Origin: CAMEON01 sp045128275
GTDB taxonomy: Bacteria; Bacillota; Clostridia; Oscillospirales; CAG-272
NCBI GenBank assembly: GCA_045128275.1
Contig: JBGVRH010000091.1
Span: forward strand, 1-32,026
Direction: 5' to 3'
Length of the DNA: 32,026 nt
This document shows, piece after piece, positions 7,254 through 14,083 of the stretch. Every line of letters starts with the position of its first letter. Within the stretch, counting starts at the first letter, position 1. The notes beneath the pieces were generated by a model. The model was not told where the DNA came from. It ran no database searches and was given only the letters and a program-made list of their open reading frames with translations. The position numbers and the translations under genes were made by a program.

Positions 7254-7478
7254 ATGAAACAGTCCTACACCGTCCCCGTCCGCCTCTCCGAGGATCTCCT
7301 CCGCAAGCTCATCTACATCTCCGAGGCCGAGGGCCGTACCCCCCAGGCCCAGTTCACCCTCATGCTCCGCAATACCATCCAGTACCACGAGCGGGCGAAA
7401 TCCAAGATCCCCCCCGCCGAGCTTGCCAAGATCGACATCACCCCCTACATGGATGCGCCCACCGACAAGGAGGACTGA
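7254..7478 (+). CDS. Small ribbon-helix-helix-like protein
   Basis: A 74-aa protein. Residues 4-48 fit an Arc/MetJ-type ribbon-helix-helix: a short strand (YTVPVRLS), a helix (EDLLRKLIYISEAEGR), a turn with TPQ, and a second helix (QAQFTLMLRNTIQYHER). This suggests a DNA-binding dimer, though the fit is by pattern only. The start is fixed by AAAGGAG 6-7 nt before the ATG. The next gene starts 1 nt after its stop codon and uses AAGGAGG inside its last codons, so the two are coupled. It may regulate the pair or act with the phosphoesterase. Confidence 0.72.
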   Translation: MKQSYTVPVRLSEDLLRKLIYISEAEGRTPQAQFTLMLRNTIQYHERAKSKIPPAELAKIDITPYMDAPTDKED

Positions 7479-7479
7479 A

Positions 7480-8640
7480 ATGAATACCATTCCAACCCCT
7501 GTAAATGCAGTCGAGACCGCCTCCCTCGTCTGCCACCCCGGCGTATTCCTCATCGAGCAGGACTACGAGATCATTCTCCTCTGTGATAAGCCCGCCATGG
7601 CCTCGGTCGTGGTGGATGGCCGCACCTTCACCGATAACATAAATGGCGTCATGCGCTCGGATACCGACGTCCACAAGATCAAGATCCCCGTGGCTCTCCT
7701 GGACAAGGCCAAGGCCTACCGCGTCCACATCACCCCCCTGGCGGATCACTGCAACTACTACCCCAAGCCGAGTCCCACCGAGGCCTATGACTACCCCTTC
7801 ACCCCCGTCCCCAACCGGGGCGACGTGAAGGCCTACGTCCTGGCCGACACCCACGGACAGGTCACCGCCCCCGCCGAAACCGCCCTGGCTCACGGGCCTA
7901 TCGACCTCCTCCTCCTCCTCGGTGACATCGGTGACTCCGCCGCTAATAAGGATCAGGTCACCACTCTCCACCGCCTCACCTCCGAGATCACCGAGGGCCG
8001 CTTCCCCGCCGTCTACATCCGTGGCAACCACGATACCCGCGGCTACATGGCCGAGCATCTCCATCAGTACATCCCCACCCGAAGCGGCGCTACCTACTAC
8101 ACCTTCCGCGCGGGATGCCTGTGGGGCGTGGTGCTGGACTGCGGCGAGGACAAGCCCGATACCAGCATTGAGTACGGCTCCCCCGAGTACGGCGGCGTGG
8201 CCGACTTCCTGGGCTTCCGCGAGGCCCAGACCGACTACCTCCGCGGCCTCATTCAGCACGCCGACACCACCTACAATGCCGCTGGCATCACCCGCCGCGT
8301 GGCCCTCTGCCACATCAATTTCACCCGCACCGACCGCCCCTTCAACGATCACAACCCCGCTCTCTACGAAAAGTGGATCGGATGCCTCAACGAGATGAGC
8401 ATCGATATGCTCATCTGCGGCCACGAGCACCGCGTAGGCCGCCAGCCCGACGATTACTTTCACGGCGATCCCGCCCCCACCTTCCCCACCCTCCTCACCT
8501 CCGCCCACTGCGACAACCCCCAGCCCCTCCGCGGCGGCCACGCCCCCGGGGAGTATACGGGCACGGCTCTCACCTTCACCGAGGAGGGGGTCAAGTACGT
8601 CTTCACCAACCATAAGGGCGAGGAGCTGGACTTCTCGTAA
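7480..8640 (+). CDS. Calcineurin-like metallophosphoesterase
   Basis: A 386-aa cytosolic phosphoesterase with a two-metal centre. The motifs appear in order: DTH at 123-125 (VLADTHG), GD at 148-149 (LLLGDIGDS), GNHD at 182-185, a His in LCHINFT, and GHEH in MLICGHEHR. About 115 residues precede the catalytic domain and look like a beta-sandwich (VVVDGRTF, VALLDKAKAYRVHITPL), as in enzymes that strip phosphate from sugars, nucleotides or phosphoproteins. The substrate is not visible. The ATG at 7480 is preferred because AAGGAGG lies just before it in the end of the small gene upstream. A tandem hairpin array follows the stop. Confidence 0.9.
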   Translation: MNTIPTPVNAVETASLVCHPGVFLIEQDYEIILLCDKPAMASVVVDGRTFTDNINGVMRSDTDVHKIKIPVALLDKAKAYRVHITPLADHCNYYPKPSPTEAYDYPFTPVPNRGDVKAYVLADTHGQVTAPAETALAHGPIDLLLLLGDIGDSAANKDQVTTLHRLTSEITEGRFPAVYIRGNHDTRGYMAEHLHQYIPTRSGATYYTFRAGCLWGVVLDCGEDKPDTSIEYGSPEYGGVADFLGFREAQTDYLRGLIQHADTTYNAAGITRRVALCHINFTRTDRPFNDHNPALYEKWIGCLNEMSIDMLICGHEHRVGRQPDDYFHGDPAPTFPTLLTSAHCDNPQPLRGGHAPGEYTGTALTFTEEGVKYVFTNHKGEELDFS

Positions 8641-8659
8641 TTCCCCCGTTCCCCTCCGT

Positions 8660-8783
8660 TGCGCCCAACGGGCGCACATCATTTCCGCGCAGCGGAACAT
8701 CATTGTCCCGTAGGGACACATCATTTGCGCCTCCGGCGCAACATCATTTCCGTCCTGCGGAACCTCATTTGCCGCCTGCAGCA
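8660..8783. repeat. Tandem hairpin array with constant ACATCATT linkers
   Basis: Six units of 21-24 nt. Each is a small hairpin of different sequence followed by a nearly invariant linker (A)CATCATT. The stems are GCGCCC/GGGCGC (8661-8675), TCCGC/GCGGA (8684-8696), GTCCC/GGGAC (8705-8717), TGCGCC/GGCGCA (8726-8740), TCCG/CGGA (8749-8761) and a weaker TGC/GCA (8770-8783). The first four have 3-nt loops. The arms change together so pairing is kept while sequence is not. The array fills the gap between the phosphoesterase and the glycosidase genes, ending just before the latter's ribosome binding site. Confidence 0.85.
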
Positions 8784-8804
8784 ACCAGAGAAAGGAGCCC
8801 CGCC

Positions 8805-10889
8805 ATGACCCCCACCGTAAACAATCTCCCCCTCAAGATCATCCACAACTTCCCCTACCCCGCCGATGCCACCCTCGACGAAAAGAAATCCGTCGTCACA
8901 TCCTACCTGCTGGATATTGCCTCCCGCGGCTTCGGCGGCATCGTCAACAATATCAGCACCCGTAATTACCTCCAAAACCCCGAGGAGCACGAAGTTTTCG
9001 CCTTCGTGGCCGACGAGTGCGAGCGGCTGGGTCTCCGCCTCTGGATCTACGACGAGGACGGCTACCCCAGCGGCGGCGCGGGCGGTCTGACCCTGGCGGA
9101 GAACCCCGACTTTGAAGCCACCGCCGTGGTCATGGTCAAGTCTCCCCTGAACGCAGGCGAGACGATCACGGTAGACCTCCCCCGCGGCCATCAGCACTTC
9201 CTCTTCGCCGCCGTCTACCCCTGTGACGAGAGCGAAGCCCTCCTCCCCGACGAAAACGGGCAGTACACCCCCGCCTTCACCGCCGACTGCCGCTACTCCA
9301 CCGCCCCCGTCACCCTGCAAAACCCCACCGACACCCCCGCCCAGGCTCTCTGCTTTGTCCGCAAGCGCCTCTACGAGGGCACCCACAGCGTCCACAACGT
9401 CTACCAGTCCCGCCGCTACATCGACGTCACCAACCGCGACGCCGTGGCCGCCTTCCTCCGTAACACCTATGACCTCTACGCCAAGACCGTCCCCGCCCAC
9501 ATGAACGCAGGCGCGGGGTGCGTCACCCCCAAGGTCGGTCAGATCGAGGCGGTCTTCACCGACGAACCCTCCCTCATGGGCTGCTACATCAATCAGGGTC
9601 TCTACCCCGGCACCGTCCGCGACGAGTACGATACCGAAATGCCCCTCTACCCCGTCCTGACCTACGGCCGCGACGTGGAGAACGCCTACGCCTCCCGCTA
9701 CGGCCGCGACCTGTTCCCCGATCTCGTGCATATTTTCCTCGGTGACACCGAGGTGTCCAAGTCTGTCCGCTACGACTACTACACCCTCCTGTCGAGCCTC
9801 TACGAGGAGTCCTTCTTCTCCCAGATCTCCGACTGGTGCGCCCGCAACGGTATCAGCTTCTCGGGTCACCTCCTCCTGGAGGACGATATCCGCCTCCACA
9901 CCGTCTTTGAGGGCAATTTCTTCTCCCTCCTCCGCCACATGCACTTCCCCGGCATCGACATGCTCCAGTCCATCCCGAGTATGCTCTGCCACAGCGACTT
10001 CGCCTTCACCCCCAAGCTGGTCTCCTCGGTCGCCCGCGCCTATAACCGTCCCCACGTCATGAGCGAGGTATCCGCCCACGCCCAGGGGGGCAAGGTCACC
10101 CATGACCAGATGTACGCCTCCCTCTGCGCCCAGTACGCCCTGGGTGTGGATATCTTCACCTACTACTACGGCGAGCGCTTCATGGATCCCGAGACCTATA
10201 CCAAGTACAACCACGCCTTGGGTCGCATCGATGCCATCATGGCGGGCCGCACCGTGGCCGACGCCCTCCTGTACTACCCCATCGAGACCATGCAGATGCA
10301 CCACCGCCCCTCGGATGCCCAGTACGGCACCTATACCGAGGCGGAAAATGCCTGCAAACGGAACCTCATGGCCATCCAGAATACCCTCTTGGACAACCAG
10401 ATTGATTTCGACTACGCCGACTACGACGTTCTCTCCCGCATGACCGTCTGTGAGGACGGCACCCTCCTCTCACCCCACGGCGACCGCTACGCTTCCCTCA
10501 TCCTGCCCCCCATGGAGTACACCCCCGCCATGGCCAACCTCCTGTCGGACACCGCCGCATGGGGCAACGTCATCCGCGTGGGCGAGGATTCCACCCCCAT
10601 AAGCGAGATCCCCGACCTCCTGACCCGCCGCGCCCTGACCGCAGAGGGGGCCACCCACGGTGTCCTCCGTCTGGTACGCGACACCGAAAACGGCCGCGCC
10701 TGCCTACTGGTCAACACCAATGAGGAGGCCACCACCGCTACCTTCACCATCGCGGGCATGACCGCCCCCGTCCTCTACGATCCCTTCGCGGATGCCGAGA
10801 TCCCCTGCGAATTTACCGCCGACGGGGATGAGTTTGGGTTTACGGTGGAGTTGGGGGCGTTGCAGAGTCTGATCGTGAAGGAGAAGTAA
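8805..10889 (+). CDS. Glycoside hydrolase, GH106-like (putative alpha-L-rhamnosidase)
   Basis: A 694-aa protein without a signal peptide, so intracellular. The N-terminal half looks like a TIM-barrel glycosidase: GFGGIVNN, LRLWIYDEDGYPSGGAGG, then FTDEPSL with a likely catalytic acid, and SFSGHLLLEDDI plus PGIDML further on. This order resembles the GH106 / GH2-related rhamnosidase-type enzymes of gut bacteria. The last 150 residues are beta-rich with RACLLVNTNEEATTATFTI, as in an accessory sandwich domain. AAAGGAG precedes the ATG at 8805. The kinase gene starts one base after its stop codon. Sugar specificity is inferred from resemblance only; a beta-galactosidase-like activity is possible. 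Confidence 0.68.
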   Translation: MTPTVNNLPLKIIHNFPYPADATLDEKKSVVTSYLLDIASRGFGGIVNNISTRNYLQNPEEHEVFAFVADECERLGLRLWIYDEDGYPSGGAGGLTLAENPDFEATAVVMVKSPLNAGETITVDLPRGHQHFLFAAVYPCDESEALLPDENGQYTPAFTADCRYSTAPVTLQNPTDTPAQALCFVRKRLYEGTHSVHNVYQSRRYIDVTNRDAVAAFLRNTYDLYAKTVPAHMNAGAGCVTPKVGQIEAVFTDEPSLMGCYINQGLYPGTVRDEYDTEMPLYPVLTYGRDVENAYASRYGRDLFPDLVHIFLGDTEVSKSVRYDYYTLLSSLYEESFFSQISDWCARNGISFSGHLLLEDDIRLHTVFEGNFFSLLRHMHFPGIDMLQSIPSMLCHSDFAFTPKLVSSVARAYNRPHVMSEVSAHAQGGKVTHDQMYASLCAQYALGVDIFTYYYGERFMDPETYTKYNHALGRIDAIMAGRTVADALLYYPIETMQMHHRPSDAQYGTYTEAENACKRNLMAIQNTLLDNQIDFDYADYDVLSRMTVCEDGTLLSPHGDRYASLILPPMEYTPAMANLLSDTAAWGNVIRVGEDSTPISEIPDLLTRRALTAEGATHGVLRLVRDTENGRACLLVNTNEEATTATFTIAGMTAPVLYDPFADAEIPCEFTADGDEFGFTVELGALQSLIVKEK

Positions 10890-10890
10890 T

Positions 10891-11847
10891 ATGCCCCCCA
10901 AAGTTATCCTCCTTTGTGGCAAGGTCTGTTGCGGCAAAACCACCTACGCAAAGCAAATCCGAAAAGGTGAAAGAGCCGTCATTCTTTCCTGCGACGAGAT
11001 CATGCTGGCTCTATTCGATCAACAATTGGGTGATCGGCACGAAAGGATCAGCCAAGCAACACAGCATTTCCTGTTCAAGAAATCCTTGGAGCTGTTGCGC
11101 GTAGGTGTAACCGTCATTCTGGACTGGGGCTTCTGGACGAAAGCCTCGCGAAACGAAGCCCGCGCCTTCTATATGCTGCACGAGATTCCGTGCGAGCTAC
11201 ATTATCTGGATATAGCGGAACCACAATGGTCATGTCTGATCGCTAACCGAAACGCGAAAATCAACCCGCAAAAGCCTGTCGCATACTATGTTGACCTACC
11301 CTTGAAGCAAAAATGTCAGGATCTGTTCGAGGAGCCCTCACCCGAGGAGGTGACCCTGCGTCACACCGTACAACCGACGGATTCTTTGGACGACGAGCGA
11401 GACGACTTCTTGGAAAACATAGTCATTTCGGAATACGACGCGCGGAATTTTGATCTGCAACGTTTTCTGAAGGATCACGAGAATGATATTGTCGCCTTTG
11501 TTCACGGTAGTTGGAATTACCAATCAGGTGAAGGAAGCTACACCTGCCGCCTGTACTATCAACAAAAAAGCAAAACCCTCCACCATGACTTTGATTCCAT
11601 TAAAAGTTCTAATCTGGCTATGATCTGCGGAGCGAAAGCCGTATGCGAGAGCATCAAGCGCGAGAACATGACCGTGTACCTTATCACGCCAACCAATTTG
11701 GGCCTTAAAAAGGGGCTTCGCAACAAGGGAGTGAATAAAGAATACATTCAAGAAATTTTTGGTATCTGCAAATCCAAATCCTTGGAATTGCGCTCGCTTA
11801 CCTTGATCAACGGTAGCGAGTTATTCCAGAATCTGTTGTACAAATAA
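10891..11847 (+). CDS. P-loop kinase fused to a possible RNase H-like domain
   Basis: A 318-aa protein. Residues 5-165 form a P-loop kinase of the AAA_33 / polynucleotide-kinase / zeta-toxin kind: Walker A at 10-17 (GKVCCGKT), SCDEIM, a strand VTVILDWGFW and a lid-type segment. After a linker, residues about 187-318 resemble an RNase HI fold (VAFVHGSWNYQSGEGSYTCRLYY, then SSNLAMICGAKAVCESI, then VYLITPTN), but the usual Asp-Glu-Asp residues are replaced. The gene is much less GC-rich than its neighbours: 25 of 60 bases in 11461-11520, against 35 of 60 in 9901-9960 of the glycosidase gene. It starts one base after the glycosidase stop with GAAGGAGA before the ATG, so it is cotranscribed. It was probably acquired separately. 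The substrate is unknown. Confidence 0.72.
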   Translation: MPPKVILLCGKVCCGKTTYAKQIRKGERAVILSCDEIMLALFDQQLGDRHERISQATQHFLFKKSLELLRVGVTVILDWGFWTKASRNEARAFYMLHEIPCELHYLDIAEPQWSCLIANRNAKINPQKPVAYYVDLPLKQKCQDLFEEPSPEEVTLRHTVQPTDSLDDERDDFLENIVISEYDARNFDLQRFLKDHENDIVAFVHGSWNYQSGEGSYTCRLYYQQKSKTLHHDFDSIKSSNLAMICGAKAVCESIKRENMTVYLITPTNLGLKKGLRNKGVNKEYIQEIFGICKSKSLELRSLTLINGSELFQNLLYK

Positions 11848-11862
11848 CGAATCAAACCACAC

Positions 11863-11894
11863 AAAAAAGGTGCCGCCACTTGGCGACACCTTTT
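11863..11894. terminator. Bidirectional terminator between kinase gene and metG
   Basis: GGTGCCGCC / GGCGACACC pairs with one mismatch around a 4-nt loop ACTT, with AAAAAA before and TTTT after. It serves the plus-strand kinase gene (stop 11847) and the minus-strand metG (stop 11920). Confidence 0.88.
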
Positions 11895-11919
11895 CTCTAT
11901 GCAATTCAAACCGGAGCGA

Positions 11920-13914
11920 TTATCTGACTCTCTCACCCAGTCTCGTGTCGGGATGCAGGAACACCACGCGGACGTCCTCCTCACCCGAAGCCAGGATCAT
12001 ACCGTTGGACTCCACTCCGCACAGCTTTGCGGGAGCGAGATTCGCCACCAGAATGATCTTCTTGCCGACGAGATCCTCGGGCTTGTACCACTTGGCAATG
12101 CCCGACACCACCTGTCTCTGCTCATAGCCCAGATCCACCTGCAGCTTGAGGAGCTTCTTGGCCTTGGGCACAGGCTCGGCGGCGAGGATCTGCGCGGTAC
12201 GCAGCTCCACCTTCATGAAGTCGTCAATGCCGATCTGAGCCACGCCCTCGGGCTTCTCCACGGGAGCGGCGGCCTTGGCGGCCTTTTCAGCCTCAGCGAT
12301 CTGGGCGGCGCGGATGGCATCGAACTCCGCCATCTTGGCCTTCTCGTCGATACGGGCGAACAGCACGCGGGACTCACCCACGGTGGTACCGGCCTTCAGA
12401 TTACCGAACTTACCGCAGCCCTTACCGCCGATGGAGGCGTAATCCTTCCCCTCTGCGCCCAGCTTGTCGAGGATCTCCTCGGCAGTAGCGGGGATGAAGG
12501 GCTTCAGCAGAACCGCACCCCAACGGATGGTCTCCAGCAGGTTGTAGAGAACCGTGCCCAGACGCTTCTTCTTGGACTCGTCCTTGGCCAGGCTCCAGGG
12601 AGTGGTCTCGTCGATATACTTGTTGGCGCGGCGGAGCATATTGAAGATGCACTCCACGGCGTCGGCGATGCGGTAGGCGTCCATGTTGGCCACCACAGCC
12701 TCGTAAGCGGCCTCGCAGGTAGCGATGAGGTCGGCATCCAGCGCCTGCTCTTCTTCAGAACCAGCCACGGGAGCGACCACCACGCGGTCGAAATACTTCT
12801 TCTGCATATCTAGGGTGCGCTTGAACAGGTTGCCCAGATTGTTCACCAGATCGGTGTTGAAGCGATTGATGACGGTCTCGTAGGTGATGGAGCCGTCGGA
12901 GGCGTAGGGCATCTCGGAGAGGGCGTAGTGACGCACGCCGTCCACGGTGAAATGCTCCGCCAGCTCGTCGGCGTAGATCACGTTGCCGCGGGACTTGGAC
13001 ATCTTGTCCGCGCCGAAGTTGAACCAAGGATGGGCAAAGACCTTGTCGGGGAGGGGCATATCCATGGCCATGAGGAAGATGGGCCAGTAGATGGTGTGGA
13101 AGCGGATGATGTCCTTACCGATGATGTGGACGTTGGCGGGCCACCACTTCTTGAAATGCTCGCTCTGTTCCTCATAGGTCTTGTCGGGATCAAAGCCAAT
13201 GGCGGTGATGTAGTTGGTCAGCGCGTCCAGCCACACGTAGGTCACGTGCTTCTGATCGAAGGGCACCTGAATACCCCAGGTAAAGGAGGTACGGGACACG
13301 CAGAGATCCTGCAAGCCCGCCTTGAGGAAGTTGTTGACGATCTCCTTCTTGCGGGACTCGGGCTCGATGAAGCCGGGATGCTCCTCGATGTAGGTCATGA
13401 GTCGGTCGGCGTACTTCTTCATGTTGAAGAAATAGGCCTCCTCGGAGGCTCTCTGCACCTCGCGGCCGCAGTCGGGGCACTTGCAGTCGGCGGCCTGGGT
13501 ATCGGTGAAGAAGGACTCGCAGGGCACGCAGTACCAGCCCTCGTAGCGGCTCTTATAGATATCGCCCTGGTCGAAGAACTTCTTGAACATCTTCTGCACG
13601 GCTGCCTCGTGGTAATCGTCGGTGGTGCGGACGAAGTAGTCGTAGGAGACGTTCATCTTATCCCACAGAGACTTGATCTCCCCGGCCACGTTATCCACGT
13701 AGGCCTTGGGGGTAATGCCGGCGGCGTTGGCGAGATCCTCGATCTTCTGACCGTGCTCGTCGGTGCCGGTGCAGAAGTAGACGTCGTAGCCCATCTCTCT
13801 CTTGTAGCGGGCGATGGCGTCGGTCATGATGGCCTCGTAGGTGTTGCCGAAGTGGGGCTTCTTGGAGGCGTAGGCGATGGCGGTGGTGACGTAATACTTG
13901 GGCTTCTGATTCAT
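11920..13914 (-). CDS. metG: Methionyl-tRNA synthetase
   Basis: A 664-aa class I synthetase that charges tRNA-Met with methionine. The HIGH motif appears as HFGN (21-24) and the KMSKS motif is exact at 304-308 (ADKMSKSRGN). Zinc-type cysteines are at 129/132 and 146/149 (CVPC, CPDC), with an extra Cys144. The C-terminal 100 residues form the EMAP-II/Trbp-like tRNA-binding domain (DDFMKVELRTAQIL, KLLKLQVDLG, VSGIAKWY), usual for dimeric bacterial MetG. The start at 13914 has AAAGGA upstream; an in-frame ATG eight codons earlier overlaps that site. A 12-bp hairpin lies 17 nt before the ATG. No T-box leader is seen. Confidence 0.96.
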   Translation of the reverse strand: MNQKPKYYVTTAIAYASKKPHFGNTYEAIMTDAIARYKREMGYDVYFCTGTDEHGQKIEDLANAAGITPKAYVDNVAGEIKSLWDKMNVSYDYFVRTTDDYHEAAVQKMFKKFFDQGDIYKSRYEGWYCVPCESFFTDTQAADCKCPDCGREVQRASEEAYFFNMKKYADRLMTYIEEHPGFIEPESRKKEIVNNFLKAGLQDLCVSRTSFTWGIQVPFDQKHVTYVWLDALTNYITAIGFDPDKTYEEQSEHFKKWWPANVHIIGKDIIRFHTIYWPIFLMAMDMPLPDKVFAHPWFNFGADKMSKSRGNVIYADELAEHFTVDGVRHYALSEMPYASDGSITYETVINRFNTDLVNNLGNLFKRTLDMQKKYFDRVVVAPVAGSEEEQALDADLIATCEAAYEAVVANMDAYRIADAVECIFNMLRRANKYIDETTPWSLAKDESKKKRLGTVLYNLLETIRWGAVLLKPFIPATAEEILDKLGAEGKDYASIGGKGCGKFGNLKAGTTVGESRVLFARIDEKAKMAEFDAIRAAQIAEAEKAAKAAAPVEKPEGVAQIGIDDFMKVELRTAQILAAEPVPKAKKLLKLQVDLGYEQRQVVSGIAKWYKPEDLVGKKIILVANLAPAKLCGVESNGMILASGEEDVRVVFLHPDTRLGERVR

Positions 13915-13930
13915 GATACTTTTCCTTTCT

Positions 13931-13960
13931 GACACCATCAGCTACGGCTGATCCGGTGTC
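13931..13960 (-). other. Strong hairpin in the metG leader
   Basis: On the minus strand GACACC, a 2-nt GG bulge and ATCAGC pair with GCTGAT and GGTGTC around a 4-nt CGTA loop, giving 12 base pairs. Its 3' foot is 16 nt upstream of the metG ATG, next to AGAAAGGA. It has no following T-run, so it is not a terminator; it may stabilise the message or affect initiation. Confidence 0.6.
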
Positions 13961-13998
13961 TCCGCCCACTCAAATGGGAGAGAGCGGTGAAATTTTTG

Positions 13999-14047
13999 CT
14001 TTTTTAAAAAATTCTACGGGGAGAGAGCCGATTTTGGCCCTCTCCCG
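13999..14047 (-). terminator. Rho-independent terminator of the lipoprotein gene
   Basis: On the minus strand GGGAGAG (with inner GGCC) pairs with CTCTCCC, and the hairpin is followed shortly by a T-run (AATTTTTT). It starts about 36 nt after the stop codon at 14084. Confidence 0.82.
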
Positions 14048-14083
14048 CATGGTTTACTTGTGTCCGAGTCTCCTCGGAGGGGA

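Noticed and set aside
8660..8783. CRISPR array
   Set aside because: Units are only 21-24 nt, the constant part is 8 nt, the variable parts are self-complementary hairpins rather than free spacers, and no cas gene is nearby.
11920..13914. Frameshifts in the long synthetase and glycosidase genes
   Set aside because: All motifs are found in order in one uninterrupted frame and the lengths match their families.
13915..14083. T-box leader for metG, and one for ileS at 24950-25030
   Set aside because: Neither region contains the conserved TGGNACCGCG-type core or room for specifier and antiterminator; the ileS gap is only 81 bp.
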